A stretch of 60,444 bases of DNA from Ancylobacter polymorphus. Its GTDB lineage: Bacteria; Pseudomonadota; Alphaproteobacteria; Rhizobiales; Xanthobacteraceae. The notes beneath the pieces were generated by a model. That model ran no database searches. It saw only the letters and a program-made list of their open reading frames with translations, and had not been told where the DNA came from. Position numbers and translations under genes: made by a program. Shown piece after piece: positions 1-7,553 of the stretch. Numbering within the stretch: position 1 is the stretch's first letter; each line of letters starts with the position of its first letter. The stretch spans positions 1 to 60,444 of the forward strand of contig NZ_JAUSUI010000013.1 in the NCBI RefSeq assembly GCF_030813495.1, written 5' to 3'.

Positions 1-232
1 GGCATTCAGCGAGCGTCGTCAGCTCGCCAGCTTCCCAGGCCCCGCCGCCCTGGGCGGCCATCGCCGCCTGCATGGCGCGGGCGCCGAGGATGGCCTGAGA
101 GATGTCATTCCACTGGTCGCGCTCTCCAGCACGGACAGCGGCGGCCTCAGCAGCATACTGGGGGTGTTCATCGTAACGGCGCGCCACGGCCTCCCGCCCA
201 ATCTTCACCGCGTCCGGCGTGTTCTCAGTCAT
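1..232 (-). CDS. Hypothetical phage protein (C-terminus beyond window edge)
   Basis: An open frame runs from an ATG at 232 off the left edge, giving at least 77 residues that begin MTENTPDAV. Its start overlaps the stop of the next gene upstream (TGATG), the typical translational coupling of this leftward early operon. The visible part is alanine-rich and probably helical, with an RRYDEHPQY segment. I do not recognise the family. It shares its first residues (MTENT) with the upstream neighbour, which may reflect a duplicated 5' end. Confidence 0.6.
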   Translation of the reverse strand, partial: MTENTPDAVKIGREAVARRYDEHPQYAAEAAAVRAGERDQWNDISQAILGARAMQAAMAAQGGGAWEAGELTTLAEC

Positions 233-459
233 CACCAGTCTCCGCCGTCGTTCGAGATGTCGATTGTCGCCAAGATGTAGTCGGGGTCTATGCCGCCGCC
301 CGGAACGTGGGCCTTACTGCCGTCTGGGCCATTGCGCATGACGCAAAGCAACCCGCTCGCGGAGAAAAGCCACAGGCTCTTGGGCCAGCACTTCGCAAGC
401 CGCTCCAAGGTCGCGATTGCACGTCGCTCTTCGGGTGTCGGCTCCGTGTTCTCAGTCAT
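232..459 (-). CDS. Hypothetical early phage protein, 75 aa
   Basis: Small acidic protein starting MTENTEPTPEERRAIATLERL, coupled through TGATG to the gene downstream and overlapping the gene upstream by 8 bases. The first 25 residues look helical and the rest contains short hydrophobic strands. No family is recognised. Position in a tightly packed leftward operon supports real coding. Confidence 0.6.
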   Translation of the reverse strand: MTENTEPTPEERRAIATLERLAKCWPKSLWLFSASGLLCVMRNGPDGSKAHVPGGGIDPDYILATIDISNDGGDW

Positions 460-826
460 GGCGGGGCTCCGAAAGGGCGGTGGCCTTCGGGTGGCCGTAC
501 GCCTTGGAGTATTCCAGCGCGTACCAGCGAGGGTCGAATGTCAGACCGATCTCTTTGGCGATCTCGCTGACCGTCTCCTCCGGCTCGTTGATGCGTCTGT
601 CCATCCAGCCGAACCACACCAGATCGTCGCCGTATGTCTGCCCGATGTTGAAATCGTCGCTTCCCCGAAGCTTCATCCCGTGGCGGATCGCGTCGTTGCG
701 ATTGTTGAACCGCTCCCCGTCCCACGAATAGCCGATGCCAATTCCAGAGGAGTTAGCCCAGGCCGACGCGATGATGACGATGAATTCCGGGTCGATATTT
801 GGCGCGCCGCTTTCTTTCTTTCTCAC
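452..826 (-). CDS. Hypothetical early phage protein, 124 aa
   Basis: The protein has a balanced soluble composition and many aromatic residues (for example DDLVWFGWMDRR). It overlaps the stop of the small membrane protein upstream (826) and the start of the 75 aa gene downstream. I recognise no domain. The composition and tight packing argue against it being a shadow frame. Confidence 0.65.
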   Translation of the reverse strand: MRKKESGAPNIDPEFIVIIASAWANSSGIGIGYSWDGERFNNRNDAIRHGMKLRGSDDFNIGQTYGDDLVWFGWMDRRINEPEETVSEIAKEIGLTFDPRWYALEYSKAYGHPKATALSEPRHD

Positions 827-960
827 TACCTTGCTCCATTAATGACGAGCGCCATCGCAGAGGCGGCGGTGCTCAGGACGGCTCCCTTGTCCTCAAGGAC
901 GTAGACCAGCGCGAAGAGGCCGAACGCCCCGATCAGGAGCGAGATGGGGGCCGTGTTCAT
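826..960 (-). CDS. Small single-span membrane protein, 44 aa
   Basis: I chose the ATG at 960 because it overlaps the stop of the methyltransferase gene (ATGA) and puts a hydrophobic helix right at the N-terminus (residues 5-21, ISLLIGAFGLFALVYVL). A longer in-frame start at 1017 would lie deep inside the methyltransferase gene. Function unknown; several tiny membrane proteins occur in this operon. Confidence 0.55.
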   Translation of the reverse strand: MNTAPISLLIGAFGLFALVYVLEDKGAVLSTAASAMALVINGAR

Positions 961-2915
961 TCCGCCGCCTCCTGGAACATTGGGGCGGCTTCGTCGGCCA
1001 TCAGCGCGCCGACGCATGCCTTCATCTTGGCGACCGACACCGCGTTGCCGATCTGCTTGATCTGCTCGGTCTTGGTGCCGGCGAACTCGTAGGCCTGTTC
1101 TTCCGTGTTGAAGCCCATCGCGGCGGCGAGCTCGTGCGGCTCCAGCATCCGGAACAGGATGTCGTAGCGCTGGCCGTCCACCTCTCCAGAGACAAGGTTG
1201 ACCCGCCCGGAGGCGCAGATGGTCGGCGCCGGGTCGGCGATGTCGTGGACACGGGGCGCCTGGCCTTCACGCTCACCGAACTGCGCGACGATGCACGCCA
1301 GTTCGCCGCGATTGGCGCCGGTGATCGTCGGTAGCGGTTCGGAGGCATCGCGCACACGGTCGCTGCTGTCCTGATGCGTCACGGGCATCACGACAGCGAA
1401 CTCGCCGCCCTTGGCCGTCGTCATGGTCGGGATAGGCTCTGCCACGTCCCGCGCGGTCGGCCCGCCACTCGACTGCGTCACCGGAACGACCATGCCGAAA
1501 CGGTCCTTCACGGTAACGGTTGGCAGCGGATCGTCTTCGCTCGTGCACCCTGCTCCATTTTGACTTGCCCCGTAGTAGGACATGATCAGCGCATGGGCCC
1601 CGCCGGCGCCGCCGGTCGTCATTGTGGGGATCGGCTCCCCAACTGAACGCGGCGCGCCGCCCGAGGCCTGCGAGAGCACGAAGGGCTCCACCAGCATTGG
1701 CCGGGCGCATCCGGGATGCACCTCTGTCGCCGCCCCACCGGTGGTGATGGTCGGCAGCGGGTCCTCAGCGGAGCGCGCCGCGCCGCTATTGTGCTGAGAG
1801 AGCACCAATGGCTCAGCGAGCCAGACACCGCCCTTGGTGTCGAGCGTGGGAATCGGCTCCGTCGAGACACCTTTCGCCTGGTTGCCCTTGCGCCCGTTCA
1901 TGATGACCGGCTCGGCGACGCCGAAGTTTTTGCCGCCGGCGTGGATCGTGCCAATAGGATCGTCCGTGCTCTTCACGCGGCGGCTATGCGGATCTTGGTC
2001 GCCTGCATCGGCCCCATGGGCCAGAGACACGACGACCGGCTGCGCCAGCCCGATATGCGTCCCATTGGCCGCGATGGTGGGCAGGGGGCCGTCGACGCTC
2101 TGACCTGCCATGTGGTTGCGCAGGATGACGAGGAACGGCTCTGGCCAGCCGAACTTCACCGCGCCGGCATAGATGCGCGACAGGGTCTTCGGCGCGAGGT
2201 CCTTCTTGCGGTTGAAGATCGACCGGCCCTTGATCCTCCAGTCTATGATCTCGCGCGCCGGCCGCCACGTCTTCGACGGTGCGAACAGGCTTCCGTCGGC
2301 GGTGCCGCGCTTGGCATGCGTCGGCATCGGCCAATGCACCCGGCGCCCGTCCGACCGCGCCATCAGAATGAAACGCTGGCGGGTGGTGGCGTCGCCGTAG
2401 TCGGCCGCGTTCAGCTTGCGCCACTCCGGCTCGAAGCCGAGCCGCTTGAGCGTCTCGATCCACGCATGGAAATACTCGCCCTTGCGCTCGGCGATCGGCT
2501 TCCCCGTCTTCGGATTGACAGGGCCCCAGCCGGTGAACTCCCAAACGTTCTCGATGATGAGCCGCTTCACGCGCAGTTCGGTCAGCCAGGTGATGATGTG
2601 CCAGGGATCGCTGCGCTGCTGATCGGAGGTCGGCTTTCCGCCGCGCGCCACCGAATGGTGCGTGCAGGTCGGTGAGGCCATCAGCAGGTCGAGATAACCC
2701 TCGGGAACCAGCAGGTGAGGCCGCACGGTGGCGATGTCCTGCACATAGTGCCGGGCCTCGGGATGGTTGCGGGTGTGGGTGTCGATAGCCACCGGCCAGT
2801 GATTGACGCAGACCAGTTCCATTTCGAGCCCGAGATCAGAGAGCGCGCGCTGAGCCCCGGTGGAACTGCCGCCGGCGCCGCACAGAAGGTCGGCAACGAG
2901 CATTTTGCGAGTCAT
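957..2915 (-). CDS. DNA cytosine-5 methyltransferase with repeat-expanded target-recognition region
   Basis: A 652 aa enzyme of the m5C DNA methyltransferase family, expected to transfer methyl from SAM to cytosine C5. Motif I is DLLCGAGGSS (9-18). Motif IV is ASPTCTHHS with candidate nucleophile Cys84, so the usual PPC is PTC here. Motif VI ENV is at 122-124, motif VIII QRFIL at 180-184 and motif X QIGNAVSV at 621-628. Between VIII and X, where one recognition domain is normal, residues 260-570 hold nine copies of a 31-43 aa unit with the core (E/D)P(I/L)PT(I/M/T). In a phage it most likely protects DNA from host restriction. Family typical length is 300-450 aa; the excess is the repeat block. 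Confidence 0.9.
   Translation of the reverse strand: MTRKMLVADLLCGAGGSSTGAQRALSDLGLEMELVCVNHWPVAIDTHTRNHPEARHYVQDIATVRPHLLVPEGYLDLLMASPTCTHHSVARGGKPTSDQQRSDPWHIITWLTELRVKRLIIENVWEFTGWGPVNPKTGKPIAERKGEYFHAWIETLKRLGFEPEWRKLNAADYGDATTRQRFILMARSDGRRVHWPMPTHAKRGTADGSLFAPSKTWRPAREIIDWRIKGRSIFNRKKDLAPKTLSRIYAGAVKFGWPEPFLVILRNHMAGQSVDGPLPTIAANGTHIGLAQPVVVSLAHGADAGDQDPHSRRVKSTDDPIGTIHAGGKNFGVAEPVIMNGRKGNQAKGVSTEPIPTLDTKGGVWLAEPLVLSQHNSGAARSAEDPLPTITTGGAATEVHPGCARPMLVEPFVLSQASGGAPRSVGEPIPTMTTGGAGGAHALIMSYYGASQNGAGCTSEDDPLPTVTVKDRFGMVVPVTQSSGGPTARDVAEPIPTMTTAKGGEFAVVMPVTHQDSSDRVRDASEPLPTITGANRGELACIVAQFGEREGQAPRVHDIADPAPTICASGRVNLVSGEVDGQRYDILFRMLEPHELAAAMGFNTEEQAYEFAGTKTEQIKQIGNAVSVAKMKACVGALMADEAAPMFQEAAE
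1206..2138 (-). repeat. Nine protein-level tandem repeats inside the m5C methyltransferase gene
   Basis: The P-x-P-T cores begin near residues 276, 319, 353, 385, 427, 462, 493, 526 and 561, giving spacings of 43, 34, 32, 42, 35, 31, 33 and 35. The copies are diverged at the DNA level, so this is an old or selected expansion rather than a recent slippage event. The core resembles the PxPTI element that precedes motif IX in ordinary m5C enzymes. Confidence 0.8.
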
Positions 2916-3397
2916 CGTGGGTCCTCGCTTTCGACGGAGGGGCGGGCCGCCCGCGCGTTCTGGATGATGTGCGTCAGCGCCTGGATGATGGTGCCCTCAT
3001 CCGTCCGCATTGCCCGCAACGCGAGTGAGCAGGCATAGAGGTTGGAGGCGACCTGCAGAGGATCGATACCGCGCTCGATCCACCACGTCTCTTCGCCGAA
3101 CCGGTGCTGCGCGCCGGAGCTTTCGGTGTGCTCCCATGCGCAGAGCGGCACGGTCCATTTGTCGTCCGGCTTCACCCCGATTCCGGTGATGGCCTTGCCG
3201 AACTGGGCATTGGCATAGCGGATGTGCGCCGCCTGCCCGGCCGGGGTATGGCCGCTGATGAGGCACGGCAGCGCGCGGATGAGGCGCAGATGGTCGGCGT
3301 CCTCAAGCCTGGCGCGCAACTCCCGGGGCCGGCGCGGACGGCGGGGCCGGTCGGTCTTGAGCCGCGGGCCAATCTCGGTGGCAATGCGGAAAGTCAT
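2912..3397 (-). CDS. DUF968-like putative HNH/Ref-type nuclease
   Basis: I chose the ATG at 3397 (161 aa) because it overlaps the upstream stop as TGATG; a longer frame to 3667 only shadows the next gene. The core reads CLISGH, AHIR, GIGVKPDDKWTVPLC, then H, QHRFGEE and WW. That spacing of His, Cys and Asp resembles DUF968 / Ref-like HNH nucleases encoded by many phages. The N-terminus is basic (RPRRPRRPRELR), consistent with nucleic-acid binding. A role in phage recombination or DNA processing is inferred from family and position. Confidence 0.6.
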   Translation of the reverse strand: MTFRIATEIGPRLKTDRPRRPRRPRELRARLEDADHLRLIRALPCLISGHTPAGQAAHIRYANAQFGKAITGIGVKPDDKWTVPLCAWEHTESSGAQHRFGEETWWIERGIDPLQVASNLYACSLALRAMRTDEGTIIQALTHIIQNARAARPSVESEDPR

Positions 3398-3912
3398 CAG
3401 CGCCCCCATGCCGCATAGCCGAGCTGAGCGCCGCCCTGATGCGCCCGTCGCGGATCGCGAATGGCGACCTCCGGCTTGAAGTTGTCCGATGCCGTCGGGA
3501 ACAGCTTCCCGTCCGCCGTCCGGTTGGCGATGGCGAGCAGCACATCGCCGATGCACGGCCGGCCGATCTCGCCCCAGTCCGCCAGCACCTTGCCGCGCAA
3601 CTCGCGCTCCACCTCCATCAGGCTGGGCGGATCGGGCAGCTGATCGACGGTCGAGGGCGAGAGGCACCAGAAAGCCGGATGGACCTGCGCGAGGCCCATC
3701 AGCCAGGCGAAATGCAACTCGGTGACAAGCTTCATCCGGTTGGCCCGGGTGTCAGAGACAAGCCGCTTGGTCATCTGGTTGATGATTGCCGGCTGGTCGA
3801 TCCAGAAGGGCGACGCCCAACGGGTGGAGCGATCAACACGCACGGCGCCGCGCGCGAAGGTGGCGCGGCCATGGGCGTTGCGGATGATCGGGACGCGGTG
3901 GGGAGCGGTCAT
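3397..3912 (-). CDS. Hypothetical protein with DUF4326-like N-terminus, 171 aa
   Basis: The start at 3912 (MTAPHRVPII) overlaps the upstream stop at 3909 by four bases. The N-terminal 45 residues (VRVDRSTRWASPF) recall the DUF4326 pattern, but the match is short. The remainder is mixed alpha/beta, with a PDPPSLMEVERELRGKVL helix and a C-terminal basic tail. I cannot assign a function. Confidence 0.6.
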   Translation of the reverse strand: MTAPHRVPIIRNAHGRATFARGAVRVDRSTRWASPFWIDQPAIINQMTKRLVSDTRANRMKLVTELHFAWLMGLAQVHPAFWCLSPSTVDQLPDPPSLMEVERELRGKVLADWGEIGRPCIGDVLLAIANRTADGKLFPTASDNFKPEVAIRDPRRAHQGGAQLGYAAWGR

Positions 3913-4091
3913 AGCGAGCGCCCTCCGCAAGAGCGCTGGGCGCTCGCCGCGGCACGGCTCAGCGCCATGATCAGCGAGGCGTTTGCGACCATGAGGCCGT
4001 CGATCTCCTCGCGGTTCCGATACTGGCCATATGCGGCCACGAGGAAGGCGACCATCAGGCCAGCCGAGAGGGCGCGATCCAGCCACTTCAT
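3909..4091 (-). CDS. Small membrane protein, 60 aa
   Basis: The start at 4091 overlaps the upstream stop at 4088. One transmembrane helix (about 9-22, AGLMVAFLVAAYG) is preceded by a positively charged N-terminus and followed by an acidic patch (REEIDG). Function unknown. Confidence 0.55.
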   Translation of the reverse strand: MKWLDRALSAGLMVAFLVAAYGQYRNREEIDGLMVANASLIMALSRAAASAQRSCGGRSL

Positions 4092-4333
4092 GTCCGCGCA
4101 CCTTCTGCCAGCCGCCCGCACACGCGCTCGGTCAGTGCTTCAAGGCGTTCGGCAGTGACGTGGCGGTCCACCTTGTAGGCACGCTCGGCGAACAGCAGGC
4201 CGCCCAGCACCACGCTCTCCAGCACGACCATCAGGTCGGAATCGCTTCCGCCGGCGGCGAGGACTTCGCGGCCCATACGGGTGAAAACCTCGCTGGCGAT
4301 GCGGTTATGGGCTTCCGATGGGGTCTCAGCCAT
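4088..4333 (-). CDS. Hypothetical protein, 81 aa
   Basis: It starts MAETPSEAHNRIASEVFTR at 4333 and appears all-helical. Residues 29-43 (SDSDLMVVLESVVLG) are moderately hydrophobic but too polar for a clear membrane span. It overlaps both neighbours by 4-8 bases. No family recognised. Confidence 0.55.
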   Translation of the reverse strand: MAETPSEAHNRIASEVFTRMGREVLAAGGSDSDLMVVLESVVLGGLLFAERAYKVDRHVTAERLEALTERVCGRLAEGART

Positions 4334-4694
4334 GGCGAGCCTCCTCAATGGCGATCAGGGCGTTGAGGGTGGCGACGACGAGAGCCTTGGCCGGCGTCGG
4401 CGCCAACCCGTTTGCTTCGTCAAGGCGGTCGCAGTGGTCGGGGTGCAGCCGGTTTAGATGAGCCCAGCCGGGATCCTGCGAGCCGTGCCCGCAGCGCCAG
4501 CACCAGCCGGGGAGCATCAGCTCCTTGAAGACGACGGCGGCGCCAAGGGCGTATTCCTCGGTCTGTGTCGTCGCGGACTGCGCGGCATAGACGGCGCCGC
4601 CAAACGCTTCCGTAGCGACGCCGTCCGCCGCGCCGATGTAGCCACCGGCGGCGACGATGTCCCGGAAGTGGCGGAGGGTGGAAGCGTCAGCCAT
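4326..4694 (-). CDS. Hypothetical protein with a Cys/His cluster, 122 aa
   Basis: The start at 4694 (MADASTLRHF) overlaps the upstream gene by eight bases. The centre contains CWRCGHGSQDPGWAH and later HPDHC, a spacing of Cys and His residues that could bind zinc. The flanks are helical. No named family recognised. Confidence 0.6.
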   Translation of the reverse strand: MADASTLRHFRDIVAAGGYIGAADGVATEAFGGAVYAAQSATTQTEEYALGAAVVFKELMLPGWCWRCGHGSQDPGWAHLNRLHPDHCDRLDEANGLAPTPAKALVVATLNALIAIEEARHG

Positions 4695-5049
4695 GGACAG
4701 CCTCCAGCTCCGCGAGTGCCTGATCTCGTGCACGCTCAAGCCCGGCCAGTTCGATGGTGGGCCGCAGCGTGGCGAGGCGCTGATATCGCGCTTCCACGAT
4801 CTCCGCCGTCACGCGCGGGCCGGCCGGGCTCGCCAGCTCAAGCACATCGCGCCAGCTGCCGGCGCCGGCACAAAGGCGGTTGATGCGCTTCACGTTCTCC
4901 GCAAGGCGCACGGCCTCGTGCCGATGGTTGGCGATCTCGCGCTCGTCATAGCCGGCTTCCAGAAGGAGCAGGGCCGTCTCGCACTCGTCGGAAAGATCGA
5001 CGGAGGCCTGGGCAAGCGTGATCGACATGGCGTGGATGATGTCAGCCAT
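4687..5049 (-). CDS. Hypothetical protein, 120 aa, probably coiled-coil
   Basis: Start at 5049 (MADIIHAMSITLAQ). The protein is rich in Ala, Glu, Leu and Arg, with long predicted helices (EVVEARYQRLATLRPTIE-like pattern near the C-terminus). It sits in the same overlapping array as its neighbours. Function unknown. Confidence 0.6.
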   Translation of the reverse strand: MADIIHAMSITLAQASVDLSDECETALLLLEAGYDEREIANHRHEAVRLAENVKRINRLCAGAGSWRDVLELASPAGPRVTAEIVEARYQRLATLRPTIELAGLERARDQALAELEAVHG

Positions 5050-5392
5050 GGCCGTGCGCCCCGTTTCGCCCCGCAACCGCATCCTGGAGAGTCGCCAGGG
5101 GGCTCTTGTCCCGCGTCGCGGTGCCCTTGGGCATCGGGAGTGCGTCGCCATACCTCTTGACGAGGTCTTCAGCACATTCCCGGAAGTCCGTCGGCTCGGT
5201 GGCCGGCATGTCGGGATAGTGCTTCAGAACCGCCGCGCGAGCGGTCTCGAACAGGCCGGGAATTTCGTGGGTCCACACGGGATGGCCAACGATGTGCTCG
5301 ATGGCCTCGTGCACATCGCCGAACGATCCGACCAACAGAGTGCCGGTCGTGATGCTCCCGAGAATGCGGGGGTCGAAGCTGCGATTATCCAC
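5042..5392 (-). CDS. Hypothetical protein, 116 aa, GTG start
   Basis: Two in-frame starts exist: GTG at 5392 and ATG at 5416. The GTG has a GAGG ribosome-binding motif seven bases upstream and gives an 8-base overlap with the gene before it; the ATG has no such motif. I therefore choose GTG. The protein (VDNRSFDPRILGSI onward) is soluble and unrecognised. Confidence 0.55.
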   Translation of the reverse strand: MDNRSFDPRILGSITTGTLLVGSFGDVHEAIEHIVGHPVWTHEIPGLFETARAAVLKHYPDMPATEPTDFRECAEDLVKRYGDALPMPKGTATRDKSPLATLQDAVAGRNGAHGHG

Positions 5393-5567
5393 GGGGCACC
5401 TCGGTGTGGTCGCCATAGGGCTGGGCGAACGGATCGGGGAAGTCGTCCTGCTCGAGCGCGCGGTGGCGGATGACGGCGGCGGCGATGCCGAGCGCCAGCC
5501 CGATCGCAACGCCGATGAACATGGCGAACCAGTCGAAGCCGCCGAGGTCACACGCCGGGGGCATCAC
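5385..5567 (-). CDS. Small membrane protein, 60 aa
   Basis: One transmembrane helix spans about residues 12-33 (WFAMFIGVAIGLALGIAAAV), with a cytoplasmic-looking charged tail. The start at 5567 overlaps the stop of the gene upstream. Function unknown. Confidence 0.55.
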   Translation of the reverse strand: MMPPACDLGGFDWFAMFIGVAIGLALGIAAAVIRHRALEQDDFPDPFAQPYGDHTEVPRG

Positions 5568-5665
5568 ACGCCTCCCGTCTTGACGGCGGCCCAGGCGATC
5601 ACGACGCCGACGAGCAGCGCCACGGAGGCGAGGCGCACAGCCTCATGCAGCACGGTCTTGAGCAT
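5564..5665 (-). CDS. Very small membrane protein, 33 aa
   Basis: The start at 5665 (MLKTVLHEAVRL) overlaps the 3' end of the ProQ-like gene. The peptide is an amphipathic start followed by one helix (ASVALLVGVVIAWAAV). Its size and overlap match the other mini-membrane proteins of this operon, but a peptide this short could be spurious. Confidence 0.4.
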   Translation of the reverse strand: MLKTVLHEAVRLASVALLVGVVIAWAAVKTGGV

Positions 5666-6032
5666 GGGATGCTCTCCGCTTGTAGGTTTGGGATTCGATG
5701 TGCTCGATCTGTTCCCGCGCCGCCTTGGCGTGCTCGATGGCAACGGTCTCCACGGGCCAGCCTTCAAGGTCGACGCGGCTGGCTCCGATCGTCATGGCGC
5801 GCAGGTAGGAGCGGCCAGACGTGTAGTCGTGCAGCGCTGCGCCGAGCTTTCGGGCAGGGATTTGCGGCGCGGCGGCGCGTATGTCGTGGTAGATGCCGGT
5901 CTTGAGCGGCTGTTTCGGCTGGCCCTTGTCACGAAAACAGCGTGGAAACAGCTGCACCAGAATCGACCGTGTCGCCTCGGCCTCGCTTTTGCGCTTGCGC
6001 CATTTGGCCTTGCGGTTTTCACGGACGGACAT
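5643..6032 (-). CDS. ProQ/FinO-family RNA chaperone
   Basis: A 129 aa protein with a ProQ/FinO domain over about residues 22-115. Signature elements are LFPRCF, PLKTGI, DI, LHDYTSGRSYL, a RVDLEGWP segment and EHAKAAREQIE. Family members bind structured RNAs and sRNA 3' ends and promote or block pairing. The short basic N-terminus (RKAKWRKRKSE) would add RNA affinity. The ATG at 6032 overlaps the upstream gene. Here it could regulate phage antisense RNAs or host sRNAs; that role is inferred. Confidence 0.85.
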   Translation of the reverse strand: MSVRENRKAKWRKRKSEAEATRSILVQLFPRCFRDKGQPKQPLKTGIYHDIRAAAPQIPARKLGAALHDYTSGRSYLRAMTIGASRVDLEGWPVETVAIEHAKAAREQIEHIESQTYKRRASHAQDRAA

Positions 6033-6231
6033 GGGCCACCTCGAACACACTGTCGCGCAGCTTGCGGGCGGCCTGCCGGCGCCGGCGGGCGCTTTCCAGC
6101 TTGGCGCGGCCTTCCTGGATCAGCCGGTGGCCGTCATCGGCCTCCAGCCGGGCGCGTTCTTCCTGCTCGCGGGCGGCGATATAGGCCGGGGTGCGCTGCA
6201 GGGCGCTCTCTCGATCGGCAAGACCGCTCAT
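6019..6231 (-). CDS. Hypothetical charged helical protein, 70 aa
   Basis: Arg/Glu/Ala-rich protein (for example REQEERARLEADDGHRL) that should form one long helix or coiled coil. It overlaps the ProQ-like gene by 14 bases and the ribbon-helix-helix gene by four. No family recognised. Confidence 0.55.
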   Translation of the reverse strand: MSGLADRESALQRTPAYIAAREQEERARLEADDGHRLIQEGRAKLESARRRRQAARKLRDSVFEVAHVRP

Positions 6232-6473
6232 TGCTGCGCCCTCGCCTGGTAGTGGCTGAGCACGCGCAGCCGCAGGGCGGAGGAGAGGTTGCCCTGGTCG
6301 CGGGTGCTGTCCACCTCGCCGACGACCTCGGAAAGGGTGCGCTTGGACTTGGCGGCGATCTCGCGCAGGCCATTCCAGAACTCGTCTTCCATCGACACGC
6401 TGGTCTTGTGACCGCCGATGACGATGGAGCGCTTGCGGACAGGCGAGACGGCTTCGGGAGAGGGGGAAATCAT
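6228..6473 (-). CDS. Ribbon-helix-helix domain protein (PF13467-like)
   Basis: An 81 aa protein with the segments RKRSIVIGGHKTSVSMEDEF, WNGLREIAAKSKRTLSEVV and NLSSALRLRVLSHY. This order matches the alphaproteobacterial RHH family PF13467: a beta-strand that inserts in DNA, then two helices that dimerise. It likely acts as a small transcription regulator. The start at 6473 overlaps the gene upstream by four bases. Confidence 0.8.
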   Translation of the reverse strand: MISPSPEAVSPVRKRSIVIGGHKTSVSMEDEFWNGLREIAAKSKRTLSEVVGEVDSTRDQGNLSSALRLRVLSHYQARAQQ

Positions 6474-6676
6474 GGCGTAGCCTCGGCAGGGGTTGCGGCG
6501 CTGCGGCGCTTCAAGTGCCGGCTGGCGCCCTCATAGGATTTCAGGGAGCGGCGGATGGACTGCGCCAGCTTCGGGCAGTCCGCGGCCTCGGCGTCTTCCA
6601 GCGCGGCGCGCAGGCGAAAGCCGCAGGCAAGGGCGTGGTAACTCTGCTTGTCGTTGGCGGGGCGGAGCTTGGACAT
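6470..6676 (-). CDS. Hypothetical protein, 68 aa
   Basis: The ATG at 6676 is chosen over an adjacent GTG at 6679. The protein is basic and helical (FRLRAALEDAEAADCPKLAQ). Its start overlaps the stop of the membrane protein gene upstream. No family recognised. Confidence 0.55.
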   Translation of the reverse strand: MSKLRPANDKQSYHALACGFRLRAALEDAEAADCPKLAQSIRRSLKSYEGASRHLKRRSAATPAEATP

Positions 6677-6987
6677 CACGCCACCTCCGCACGCTTGCGC
6701 AGCCGCAGCGGCCGCCTCAGGCCATCGGTGGGGTGCAGGTACTGGCGCGCCTTGGCGCGGATGGCCTGGTAGCTTTCGCCCCTGTCCAGCCCGTCGATCA
6801 CCACCCGCAGGCCGATGGCCAGGCGTGCGGCGGCAGCATGGGCGGCGTTGTCCGCCTGATCGCGGTTCCGCGCGGCCTTCGCGGCCACGAAAGCGCCGAC
6901 GATGGACGTCACGAGCGCTCCGCCGGCGGCGCCGACCAGAAGGAACGGCAGGGGAGATGTCAGCAGGCCGATGGTGATCTGGCTCAT
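6676..6987 (-). CDS. Membrane protein, 103 aa
   Basis: Two hydrophobic segments lie in the first 35 residues (ITIGLLTSPLPFLLVGAAGG and VTSIVGAFVAA), followed by a soluble Ala/Arg-rich helical tail. The layout suggests an inner-membrane anchor with a cytoplasmic domain. Function unknown. Confidence 0.55.
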   Translation of the reverse strand: MSQITIGLLTSPLPFLLVGAAGGALVTSIVGAFVAAKAARNRDQADNAAHAAAARLAIGLRVVIDGLDRGESYQAIRAKARQYLHPTDGLRRPLRLRKRAEVA

Positions 6988-6997
6988 GATCGAACCC

Positions 6998-7174
6998 TCA
7001 GAACGGAACGGCGAACTGCTCGCCGCGCGTTTGCTGCGATTTCAGGGACGCGAGGGCCGTGCGCTCTCGCGAGGCGGTGGTTTCGTCGCGCGCCCATTCC
7101 GCCGCATCGACGGCGCGCTGTGCATCGCGGATGGCCTGGCCAATGGGGCGGATGTCATGGGCGGATTGGCGCAT
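6998..7174 (-). CDS. Hypothetical protein, 58 aa
   Basis: This short frame fills an otherwise empty gap. It runs from ATG at 7174 (MRQSAHDIRPIGQAIRDAQ) to TGA at 6998-7000. It is a charged helical protein ending GEQFAVPF. Frame, size and location fit the operon, but there is no homology evidence. Confidence 0.45.
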   Translation of the reverse strand: MRQSAHDIRPIGQAIRDAQRAVDAAEWARDETTASRERTALASLKSQQTRGEQFAVPF

Positions 7175-7196
7175 GGCTCACTCCATGGGAGCAGTG

Positions 7197-7250
7197 AAAA
7201 GAAAGACGGCCGGGCCGACTTTGGGTCATTGGGGAGGAGCGGCCCGGCCG
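7197..7250 (-). terminator. Intrinsic terminator-like hairpin in the leftward operon
   Basis: On the minus strand a perfect 10-bp stem (arms 7241-7250 and 7207-7216, CGGCCGGGCC type) with a 24-base loop is followed by TCTTTCTTTT at 7206-7197. It lies between the first two early genes and the other twenty, where lambda-like phages put tL. It would require antitermination for full operon expression. Confidence 0.55.
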
Positions 7251-7273
7251 GGCGGTTCGGTCCCCGCCAGAGT

Positions 7274-7528
7274 TCAGAAGGTGATGTCCTCGTCGACGAG
7301 GTCGGCCGGGTTGCCTTCACGATGGAAGGGAACAGCAGGGGCCTCGGCGTCGTAGCTCTCACCGCAGAAGGGGCAATAGGTCGCCATCAGCGTGGGCGGC
7401 GTGTAGGGCTTGCCGGCATCCAGCTGATAGGTGGAGACGCAAGCGCGCGCCGGGCCAACCGGGTTGGCGACGATCGCGGTGTTGTGCCGCGCCAGCAGGG
7501 CGTTGATTTCGGCGATGCAGCTGCACAT
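7274..7528 (-). CDS. Hypothetical protein with CPFCG motif, 84 aa
   Basis: Begins MCSCIAEINALLARHNTA and carries CPFCGESYD near residue 52. The two Cys pairs (CSC and CPFC) could form a small zinc site. The C-terminus is acidic (DLVDEDITF). It is the second gene of the leftward operon. Family not recognised. Confidence 0.6.
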   Translation of the reverse strand: MCSCIAEINALLARHNTAIVANPVGPARACVSTYQLDAGKPYTPPTLMATYCPFCGESYDAEAPAVPFHREGNPADLVDEDITF

Positions 7529-7553
7529 GGCGGCGGCTCCGAGTGGCGGTTGA

